64,000 nucleotides of DNA from Rhynochetos jubatus (Eukaryota > Chordata > Aves > Eurypygiformes > Rhynochetidae): the NCBI GenBank assembly GCA_027574665.1, contig CM050652.1, positions 34,987,631 through 35,051,630 on the forward strand, given 5' to 3'. Position numbers and translations under genes: made by a program. Within the stretch, counting starts at the first letter, position 1, and every line of letters begins with the position of its first letter. Under the pieces are notes generated by a model. That model did no database searches. It was not told the DNA's origin and saw only the letters and a list, made by a program, of their open reading frames with translations. Below are positions 48,801 to 60,800 of the stretch, piece by piece.

Positions 48801-51800
48801 TAGTTGGAATTAAATGGCAATTCAGAAATTTATGAGTGAGGAAGCATTTATGTACATGTTAGAGTGAGCTCTTTAGGCTCTATTGGCCATGTGTTGTAGG
48901 TGTTCATGGGCTTAGAAAGGCAACTTAGATGTATAGTTCACATGTAGACACTGACAATTAGATGCCCAAATTACATGTCCTAATTGGGAACAAACTTGCA
49001 GTTTTGATGGTGTAGCCAATATTTTGTTTTCAATTTGAAAATCATGGAGTGCTTCATACGAGAATGGTGTTGTGGATATGGTTTATACTGCATGTTTTAA
49101 AAGCAGATTTGTTTGCTTTGTACTTAAGTTAAAAACCTGTTGAAATCAAAGCAGATTGTTAAACAGGCAGTGAACCTGTTTTCATTCACATTTATGCTGA
49201 CATTTTAATTGTTTTTGATTAGGCATTTGGTGCAAGGTTAGCCTCTGTCAGCTGGACACAGAGCCTGTACTGTCTCTGAAAGGCTGATGAGACTCTGGAC
49301 TGTGTATGTGTTCATATCACCCTGTGAGAATTATTACCTCATAGAAAGTTAGCATCTGTAATTTATACTGGCCTATTTTTTTCATAGAAACTTGATAGTC
49401 ATGTTAGTGTTTTGGTTGAAAAATATCCCTAAAACTTTTTTTTTGTAGCTTTTACCTTGATGTTTCAGGTTTTTTTCAAATTAGTTGTAATGATACATAA
49501 TAATAAACCCTATTCTGAGCCAGACTTCAAATTGCTCAATAGGAAAAATAAAAGTAGACGATGTTTGCGTTTTTATGTGAGAATGTATAGTTTTGTTTCT
49601 TTGTGGTAAAATCTGTGCTCTAAAAATGTGTGTGTGAAACTTTTTCATTCATATTTCTCTTGTTACATATCTATTAAAATGCAGTGTATGACATTCAGTG
49701 TAAGAACACACACTGAACTTTCAACTGTGAGGAAAGTTCTAGTATCTGAAACGGTGATAAGCAGCTAAAATCCTAAAAGTTTGCATGAATCAATCAACAA
49801 CCATACATGCAAGTGGAAAAGCACTCATTGGTCAGTGTCATGCTTTCCCTTCGTATTTCACAAATATTTTCTTCTTTTTTAATTTTATGAAGTTTATCTC
49901 AGATTTCTAGAATTACTTTTATGGGAAAATCATTTTAAAATGCCCTTTCTTACTAAAACATTGGTTGAAAAACACAGCCAGGTGTACATACCCAAGACAC
50001 AGAGTCCAGTCTCTTTCTCTTTTTTTTGTTGGTGACCTTTTGCTCTTCCTTTCATGCCACGTGCTTTGGTACGTCTCTCTGTGCCACACTTCGTGTGCTT
50101 TGGAATTTGGTGCTGAGGTGACGCAGAGCAGGAGGAGAAGGCTGCCAGCCTGAGGCTGGTCACCACTGCAAGGCCAGACACAGCTCTGGGGTGCGCAGAA
50201 CCTTACAGCTTCTTACTAACCCAATGGACTCAGTGGACATCTGGGATGTGGAAAGGGAAAGTCACTTGAGTGACCAAGGAAGTAGGTGCTTGGGGTTTGA
50301 GCTTCAGCCAGGATAATAGTGGAAGTCAACTGTGGCAGCCCAGTGTCTGTCTTTGCTTGGCTTTTCCCTGTGGTGCAAGAGTAAATCCCAAATTTCCAAG
50401 ACTGGAGATTTTTGTTAATAGGTATAATTAACAAATTTTGCACTGTATTCTTCAAAGGATTACACATTGACTGCTTCCATATCTCTCTTTGAAAGCATTG
50501 AAAGATAACAGCTCAGAGGTAGTTCAGCCTTTTCTAATGGGTTGTGGAACAAAGGAACCAAAGATCACTCAGCTGTGTCTAGCAGCCATACAAAGGCTCA
50601 TGTCCCATGAAGTTGTTTCAGAGGTAAGATCAATCTTTATATAAATACATAAATATTTCAGTGTGAGTAATATACACCTCAAGCTGAAGGTGAATGCTTT
50701 TTTTTAAAAGTCTGTTTATATTATAATGAACATAGCATGCAACATATTTTAATCATAGCTGTTTTAAAACAATTGTAATTTAAAAGAAAACCTTTGTGAC
50801 CATTTAAAAAAAAATTAGAGGTGAGGAAACATTAGTAAATTCTAGAAGGAAATTAATGAAAATTCACACCAGCTTACTTAGTTTGCATTCTTATACGGCA
50901 GGTAGAGAATATGTAATGGTCCTTGATAAGTAGAATTCTTAAAGTTGCATCCACAAACTTTACTCTGTGTAATAACATTGTGTATTATGTGTTTCTTACA
51001 TTTTACTTCTAAAAATAAGATGAAATGGATGCACATTTCCCACAACTGTAATGTAAATGTCATATTATGGTACTGCATCTAGAGTGTTTTAAGAAGCTGG
51101 TGAAAGTAACGCTGTTAAAATACACCTTTAATTGTGCTTGCATAATGTAAAATTAAACTGGTTTTTCTCTGATATGAATGAATTTTGAGGGTAAAATGGT
51201 TTTGTACTGTCTCTTCTATATTTCCAAGTAGAAAGTGAAGCATGCCTTTCAATTTGGACTAAACAGTAAGAGATTTATGCTGTCAGTTCTTAAAAATTAT
51301 TTTGGGAACCTTATGACAATGCAATTGGCTTTATCTTCTCAGTGTAGTCCTATGGTGTAGAAAAAAGGCAAATTCAGTTATGAGAGCACTTACATGTGTA
51401 TGCATAATATACCCGTATGTAAACATCTTCATTGTTGTAAAAAAATTATTTCTTTGTAGGCTGCAGCAGGAAACATTATTAATATGCTTTGGCAGCTGAT
51501 GGAAAATAGTCTTGAGGAACTTAAATTGCTCCAGACAGTTCTTGTGCTTTTAACAACAAATACAGTTGTGCATGATGAAGCACTGTCCAAGGTAAGAATT
51601 TATTAGTGGCAACTATGGTACTTACCAATATCCAGGAAGAAAACCAGGGAGCAATTTTACATATGAAGCATTTGGAAATAAAGGAAGAGGAGGGGCTTTC
51701 TTGATTCTGTTGTGTCCCTATTGTCTTTATATCTAGACTGAAAACAGGATTTCTTTTAGTTTCCTTTTCAATCTGTTCTTTTAATTCCCTCAGAGTAATA

Positions 51801-54800
51801 CATTTCTGACTTAATGGGACCTCTAAATAAAACCACTGGGCTAATGCCTATCCTTCTCATCTGCTAAATTCATTGTATGTATGGTTTTGAACTGAAATCA
51901 GAGCACATAATGCAAGGTAAGCTCTCACTAATAAAGCAAATACTAGAAGCAGCTGCCTGCCACCCTGCTTTAAATCTGTTTCAGAAGCAGTCCACTTATT
52001 GTTCTTTCAGTTGGAAGTAAAATAACTTTATTGCATAAATTTAAATGTACCATTTGGGATGTTATGTTTCAACTAAGACAAAAAATAAGGATTCGGATCC
52101 ATTTTAGTCTTAAAGTGCAAGATACTTATCTTTGAAAGAACATTGTTTACCCACCTGTGAATTATGAAGGTCTGTTTGAAGTAACTTCCTCTTCCTTAGA
52201 TTACATTTTATATTTCTTTTCTTTTTAACTTAAGAAAGATTCTTTTAAAAACAAACACCCAAATAATTCTAAATTGCTGTCTTTGTTATGTTCTGCCTTC
52301 AGTGTATTGGTTTAGTACCAGAGTGAGGTGGGTTTGTTGGTTTTGGGGTTGTTTTTTGGTTGGGTTTTTTTTTGAGAGAACAGGATTGAAGACATTCTGT
52401 TCTGGTGGAAGGTTTTCAGTCTTTCTTTGCTTCAGGTTGTAATGAAATAACTTCCTAGCTGGTTGAATGTGTGAATATTAAAAGAATTATTAATGCACTT
52501 AACCAAGGGAAGGAAAAATACAACAGGAAAACAAAGCCAAGTTACAAAGGTCTGCTAAAAGCAGGAAGATAAGCGAAAATGTATAAACCATATAACTGGT
52601 AGAAGAGAAACTTGCTAAGGACTGAATGGTTTGTCAGTAGGTTCTTTTTTTACTTTAGTAGTCAAACTATGTCAAAGACTCTTCAGTACTATCTTGTTTC
52701 TTTTGTTCCACATAACGCTCTTTTTCCAATGAGGTGATGTGTTCTTGGACAGAAGCACGATTTTTAAAGAAAACAGAAATACTTTAGAAAGTGGGATTGC
52801 CAGTCATGAACTGGGTGGCAGGTGTTCTTTAACAACCTGCCGTGGTGTCACTTGATAAAGTGTGTATCTAGGCTCTAGAAGAAGACGGTTGCTGTTTAAG
52901 GCCATCATACCTTTCTCTTCTGCATATCATATATCTGCTTGTCATCACTTCCCTCACTTATTCTTCTTCCTGTGCCTTTGTGCACCCCCTATCTCTCTCC
53001 CCCCTCTGCCCCCCCATATTCTTAGGTTCTTAGTATCTACATCCTATTTCACTTACCTTTTGTGTGTGTGTCTTCCAAACTCATTTTTCAGTGTCCTTTA
53101 ATTGTTTGTCTCTCTGAAGTCTAGGAATGTTCTCCTTCTGGACTGCATGTGGGTGCAGCAGCGTCAAATAAGTAGAGAAGGTCTTTCCCCGCATGTCTTT
53201 CTCTTGTCTTGTGTCCTGATCCGGAAGCATGCTCACATAATACAGTTACTGGAGAATCTAATTGCTGTACTTCTAACAGTTTCCTTAGTGCATGTTAAAA
53301 TTTAGTACATTTGGAAATGTATAGCCACATTGTCAGGCTGTCATGGGGGTAAGAAAAAAGTATTCCTGACAGACCAGTATCCTGTAAAAATTCCTGGTAT
53401 TGTACCAGGCCTGAAATCACTAGAATTTCTCAGTTAACCAAATATAAGCATTATTTGGCATGGGTAAAATGGTACATTTGATTAGTTTTTGTTCCCCAAG
53501 ATTCTTTCGAGAAATACCTGAAAGTTGGGGTTTTTTTCTCCACATTGAAAAGTTCTTAGAGAAATTCAGTTGGAGCCACACATGTTGCATATTAACGTTT
53601 CAGCTTGACAGATTTAAATTAAGAAAATCAGTGGTAAACCATCTTGAAAAGCCCTTAATACAGGCACTGCTGTTAGATTAACCTAGAGAATCATACAGTG
53701 TCTTCTGAAAGTCCAGAGGGGTATGATTGTGTTGTAAAATTTCAGACTAACATGGGGATACCATCTGAGCAGAGTCCACAGATCACGTACAAGAAAAAAC
53801 AGCAAAAGAAAATTCTGAATCTTCTATGTCTTAGAGCATGTAACGCTACGGCCGGGTGCATTTGAGGTTCGTGCAAGTATAAGAACAGACAATAAGGACA
53901 AAGGAACAAGAAATACAGGTTTCACTACACACACAGATGTTAATTTTCAAAAGCCATTATAAAATAAGTATTAATTTACGTGTTAGAGGAATACGCAATC
54001 CAATGGGAAACAGTATTCGGGTCACTGGCAGCACAATGACACATTAAAATACGCACTGTAGAGAGGAATAATAGGAGTCTAGGCAATGCGGTTGTGAAAG
54101 TATTGTGATTTAATGCAGGAGAGGAATGGCATTTTAGCCGTTCTGATTGACCTTTCTGTGATTAAACATATAATCCTAGTGTCCTTTTGACATTAATATT
54201 CATATAAGTTGTTTTATGTGGTTGATTACTGTGTATTCTCTGTATGATGGTTGCAGTTTTATTGGCAGATCATAGTCTGTTCAGTTAATTCCACTTCTAG
54301 ATTACCTTTTGGGGAGGATTACTAAAGAGGTTTTTGGCTAAAGTAATCCATGGAACTTACACTGGTTTAATAATTAAAACAATTTTTTTTTTTTTTTTTT
54401 TCAAGCAACCTTTTGACAAACTGTAGTGGAAAGCATTTCTCAGCCAATTGTCTTGAATCTTAGCTGAAAGGTGAAAATATATTGTTGTAATTTTCTTTTT
54501 CAGGCAATTGTACTTTGTTTTCGATTGCACTTCACGAAAGATAATATCACAAACAACACTGCGGCAGCTACAGTGCGGCAGGTAGTTACTGTTGTGTTTG
54601 AGAGAGTGGTGGCGGAAGATGAACGATACAAAGGTGGGCGTACTCCTTACTCCGCTTGTATTAACCTGTTTTATGGACACACATCAAATGTTTATCTGTT
54701 TCAGATAAAGGAGTAGTAAAAAGCCTATAAACTTTATTAAAAAAATATCACAAACAGTATTAATTTTTAGTGTCTTTTATACATTTACTTGTATTGAAAG

Positions 54801-57800
54801 GAGATGAAATCCTTAGCCATTGTGTCAGTACAGCAATATATAAAACCTAAACATTTTTCAAGCTGTGAGAACTGGTCTTCATGTTAGTGTTGTGAAGGAA
54901 TTTGAGGTGGGGGTGTTATTTAAGGTAAAGGCAACTTAAATTACTGAGTATGACATACATGGCAGTAGTAGTTTTGAAAAGAATGTTTATTGGAAGGAAG
55001 TGCTTGATATTAATAATAATTGATATTCAATCTGACGTTTATTTCTGTAGACAGTATAAGTTGCAGAAGAATTAACAGGCCGTTCTGCTAGAATCTTTTT
55101 CATAAGAACACTTAATATGTACTTGATTTCCAACAGTTCCTTCATTCACCAAAGTGGTGTTTGTTTTTACACAGATACTAGTGACCAGCCAGTTGCAGTT
55201 CAAGGAAATAGTAACAGAAGATCTGTCAGTACACTGAAGCCATGTGCTAAAGATGCATATATGCTTTTTCAGGTAGTTGGAGAGCTTATATTTATACATT
55301 TGCAGTTATAATTGTGTGCTTCTACATCTCTAAGAAGTTTCAGAAATTTGCTGTTGGCTTGTTGACAGGGTCCTTAACCACAGCCTCAGGCTTTCTTACA
55401 CTCATTTATTGTAACTGGCAATGATATGCTGTATCCCATGGGGATGATTGGGAAACAAAGACAAAGTGGCCTGGGAAAATGTTTTACTATGAATCTTAAA
55501 TAATAGCTAAGTATGCATGTCTGCATTAAATTCAAGAATCTCTTGTCCATGAGCCAAACACTGTTCAGTCTTGCTTCCTGTGGTTGGCATTGTATGTTAA
55601 TGTTGAGTATATGGAGAAAAGTAGTAGTTGTATTTATCATACCAAGAAAAATCTTGTTGATTTGGCAAATTCACTGATCTTGAGATGTTTTTAAGGGCAG
55701 GAATAAACACAATCACTACAAGGATAGCAGCAAAGTTTCTGTCCAAAAGTTTTTTGCCTAATAATTTATGTAAAAGAGATATTTAAGGAAAACTTATGTT
55801 GGAATAGGAAAATTACTCATTACAAAGGAGGGAGAGAGCGTAGATTTTATTGTAGACTCAGGACACTTATGCCTGTACAGAACTGTACTGAGAATGTAAA
55901 TGTTATTGTATTTCTTTTTAAGGATCTTTGTCAGTTAGTTAATGCTGATGCTCCCTACTGGCTCGTGGGTATGACAGAAATGACCCGGACATTTGGCCTT
56001 GAACTTCTTGAGTCAGTCCTCAATGACTTTCCCCAAGTGTTTTTACAAGTGAGTAGTTCTTGGAGGAAAAATAGGAAGACTTTTGTTCACAAGTATAGTA
56101 AAATTTACTCTTCGTTAACTGCTCTTTATTTTTGCGTGAGTACTGGCTTTTCAAAATGACTTGTAGATTTTACGTGTTGGGTTTTTATGGTAGAAAAGTA
56201 CTGTGTGCTTTTTCCTATTTTTTCTATTTCCATGCACTCTATTTGTGTTTGTGCATTTAGTAGAGCATGTTGAACTCTGTTTCACTTTGTGTTTTGCAGT
56301 TTATATCTCCTCCAAAGGTGTATTTTCAAATCTTGCATGATTTATGACAGCTCTGTAACTTAGTTGGTGGCATTGTTATTTCTACAAAAACATTATCTTT
56401 ACCCCACTTGCAAAGCACCAGGAATCAGGTCTATGAATTGGGTGGATCTACTGCATGTAAATGCACCATGATCCTACAGTAAGACATTTTAGCAGGCAGT
56501 AGCTAAATTAAAAAATTAAATATATAATACATGATGTATTAGCAGCCTGTTTCAATTTGCAAAATACAAGAAGAGGCATGCATGGTATGAACCTGACCAC
56601 GTCATTTCACTGAGCTTCTTGGTAGCCTTACAGTGGTGTCTGTCGTTCTTCCTTTGCATTTCCTGAGCATGTAACTTATAGTCAGATTGACATGACCTCA
56701 GAATTCTTATCATGACTGTAAATGTGAGAACCAACCATAATCAGTGCTACTGATAGTAATTAAAGAATATCTGCTTATAATTTGTTCTGTTTTCTTTTTC
56801 AGCATCAGGAATTCAGTTTTCTTCTTAAAGAAAGGGTATGCCCTCTTGTTATAAAGCTTTTCTCTCCAAATATCAAATTCAGGCAAGGTTCCAGCACATC
56901 ATCTTCTCCAGCACCAGTGGAAAAACCATACTTCCCCATCTGTATGCGTTTGCTGAGAGTAGTTTCTGTTTTGATTAAGCAGTTTTACAGTTTACTGGTA
57001 AGAATATGTATGAATTTTCTTTACACAAATCTGTTTTTCTGTGTGCATGACAGTACTGTGATCATTAATAGTATTAAGCATTGACACTGTATCGCACGAC
57101 ATCCTTATCTCTAAATTTGAGAGACATGGATTTGACGGATGGACTCAGTGGGTAAGGAATTGGCTGGATGGTCACACTGAAAGAGTTGTGGTCAACAGCT
57201 CGGTGTCCAAGTGGGGGCCAGTGATGAGTGGCATTCCTCAGGTGTTGGTACTGCTGCTGTTCAGCATCTTTGTTGGCAACACGGACAGTGGGATTGAGCG
57301 CACTTTCAGCAAGTTTGCCAATGACACCAAGCTGTGTGGTGCAGTCGACACACTGGCTACCCTCCATAGGGACCTTGAGAGGCTGGAGAGGTGGGCCCAT
57401 GTGAACCTCATGAAGTTCAACAAAAGCCAAGTGCAAGGTCCTACATGTGGGTTAGGGCAATCCCAAGCACAAGTACAGGCTGGGCAGAGAATGGATCGAG
57501 AGCACCCCTGAGGAGAAGGACTTGGGGGTGTTGGTTGATGGGAAGCTCAGCATGACATGGCAGCATGCACTTGCAGCCCAGAAAGCCAGCTGTATCCTGG
57601 GCTGCACCAAAAGAAGTGTGACCAGCAGGTCGAGGGAGGGGATTGTCCCCCTCTACTTCGCTCTTGGGCAACCCAACCTGGAGTACTGTGTCCAGCTCTG
57701 GGGTCCCCAGCATAAGAAGGATATCGACTGGTTGGAGCAAGTCCAGAGGAGGTCACAAAGATGCTCGGAGGGCTGGAGCACCTCTGCTATGGGGATGGTC

Positions 57801-60800
57801 TGAGAGAGTGGGCTTGTTCAGCCTGGAGAAGAGAAGGCTCCGGGGAGGCCTTTCAGTACCTGAAGGGGGCCTACAAGGAAGCTGGCGGGGTACTGTTTAC
57901 AAGGGCCTGTAGTGATAGGACAAGGGGTCATGGCTTTAAACTGAGAGACTAGATTTAAATCACATAGCAGGAAGAAATTCTCCACGGAGAAGGTAGTGAG
58001 GCTCTGGAAGAGGTTGCCCAGAGAAGCTGTGGATGCCCCCTCCCTGGAAGTGTTCAAGGCCAGGCTGGATGAGGCTTTGAGCAACCTGGTCTAGTGGAGA
58101 GTGTCCCTGCCCATGGCAGGGGGGTTGGACCTAGATGGTCTTTAAGGTCCTTTCCAACCCAAACCAGGCTATGATTCAATGCTTAATTTCTTCTTGGGAA
58201 TTGTTGATGTATATGGAGGGAAGAAATGTCTAAATATTCTTTTCCTCTTGTGTGTATTTGTGTTTTCATGTATTGTACGTGTAAGATTTTATTAAACATG
58301 GGCTTGTATAAATTCTCCAAGTGATTAGCTGTTGAAATTTCTGTACATGAGTGCCTTTCAGTTAAGGTTTTTGGAATCCTTTGATCTTCTGATGTTGTTT
58401 GCTTTTACTGTGATGTCTGTGAGGAATTTAACTCCTTCAGTACAGTTGCATATGCGGTCTTAGCTGGGCCAAAATATTATGATTATTATGTATTTTTTTA
58501 ATATAATTTTGAGTAAATGCTTTGTTGAAGGGTTTTTTTTTAGATCCTGTGCAAAACTTGCTATGATATGACTCCTAAGATGAAACAAGTTTTTTTGAGA
58601 AGATATTTTGTAGGAGGCTTTTTCTTTTAATTTAATGGCTATGAACTATATCTTTTAGGTAACAGAATGTGAAATCTTTCTGTCATTGCTGGTTAAGTTT
58701 CTGGATGCAGACAAACCCCAGTGGCTAAGAGCTGTTGCAGTAGAATCTATTCACAGGCTATGTGTGCAGCCTCAGCTATTAAGGTATTAAATATATTGAG
58801 TTTCATTGTTATGTAAACTTCAAGAAATACTTTCATTTTTACTTGGTGGAAAATTCTTTCTAAAACATTATAAATAAGTAGAAACTTAAATGCAATAAAC
58901 TTTTCAAGGTAATTTTTTATAAAGCATTAGGCCATGCTTTATAAAAAGTCCAGGAAGGACTGAATTACAGTTATGTGAGTGTGCCAAACCCTGTCTGTCT
59001 TACCAGTTTCGAAGGATTATTTACCTAAAACTAAGGTTTATTTATTACCTAAATATTTGCAGCTAAAATGTGATTTTAATTTACAGTTGGGGACAGGGGT
59101 GGGAGAGGAGGTTGCTGTTAAATTAGGGACTAAAGGCATATTTTATCAAACACTTACTACATTTTATAAAAAACTTTCCAGGTCCTTTTGCCAATCCTAT
59201 GATATGAAGCAACATTCCACTAAAGTTTTCCGTGATATTGTGAATGCATTGGGATCTTTCATCCAGTCGCTATTTCTTGTACCAAGCACAGGGAACACAT
59301 CAGCAACACCAAACCAAACTGGTAAAGCCTTACTATCACTTTCAATTTTCTAGTGTTTTCCTGTAATAATAACTTCTGATTTGATTAAGCAGATATACAT
59401 TTGGCTTGGTACAGTTCTGTACTTCTGTGTTCATCTAGGTGGAAAGCTAGCTTGAGGCAAATTAGTGTTTTCAGGTCTGCTACAACAGGTGATTTTCTCT
59501 ACCTGCCTTGTGGGGAGGATGTAGCCCAGAGTCAGCAGAGCAGTGCTCCTGTGTTTGCATCCGCTTCTACAACGGCAGAGCTCCTCGGTTTGCAACTTGA
59601 GGGAAATTCAGAGTAAATTATTTCTAATTTCTGAGTGTAACAAATATCTGATTTCTGTCAGCTTCTGTGGGGATGTCACATATGGTAGGTAGTGTGCAAT
59701 TGTGCCAGGTGTAGTTGGGACAGAAAAATAATTTCTAAGGGCTTTTGACAAGCCTTCTTAAAAGAGAGAACTCATAGTCAAAGTATAATAATTATCTAGC
59801 AAGTCTACTATTAAATTAATAAACATTTAAAAGTCTGGTTTTAGACTGACACCTTCCAGGGCTCACTCATGAAGTCTGAATCCCACGTTGGTGTTAGTAC
59901 TGATAACATGAAGTTTGTGTCAATAGCTGTTCAGTAGCTGTCAGTCTGAAGCTGATAGAGCATTTCTGTTAGTATTGTTTCTGGGTTAGTTTATTCCACT
60001 TAATCAGAAAAGCACTTTTCATCGTGTAACACGCACATATGAGAAGCCATTCTAAAAATACTCATGCTCCGAAAACTTAAATTTTGCTTTGATGTGCAAC
60101 AGCACTGCAGTAGAGTCATACCCTTAGTGCTGTCACTATTTTTCTAGTTTATTGTTCCAGTTTGTTTTCTTCTTTCTGTCTGGGTGTTCCTCATGTCTCT
60201 TCCCAATGCATATCTCTTTCTGACTCTTTTCCTCTTGTTGTGATGTCTAACACACAGTAGAAAAGGTCAAAATCTTCTAACGATGGTCTCGTAGTAGCAG
60301 GCTGTCTTGCACATGTGTGATAGCCTTTTGAGCCTCAGTTTTGCAACAAGGTAGCTGTTACACAGGTTGAAAGCCACATCTACCTATGTTCTGAGTAACT
60401 TTTATTATACTGGTGTAATGTAAGCGTTTTTCCACCTTAAGGAATTGGTTTGATGTAAAAATAGTTGTATATGTCTGTCTGCATGACACCAGTGTAAATG
60501 CGTTTGTGGCAGCGTTTGGTTAGCCATTTGTGTTTAGCTCTGTGAGGTTGTTTTCATCTGTTAAGCTTTTCTGTGTTGAAGTGTATACATACACTTCTGT
60601 GTGTATTCATGTTGCCTAAATTAATAGTTTAGTTTCTCTGAATATTAAAAGCGAGCACACCAAAATGGCAGTTGTTACACTGATGTATTAGGTGTGGTGA
60701 GTTGCCTTCTTGGGGACTCGGCCCTTCTCTCCCCATTGTCTGTACAGAGAGTCTGAACTTGTGGTACCTACTCCTAGTAAGTATAGACATCCCTCTATAA

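Noticed and set aside
57188..57511. 107-residue open frame with RT-like sequence
   Set aside because: It is a decayed CR1 reverse-transcriptase fragment, not a host gene; annotated as a mobile element.
59401..59616. 71-residue open frame in MON2 intron 10
   Set aside because: No family signature and not needed for MON2 continuity; exon 10 joins exon 11 in frame without it.
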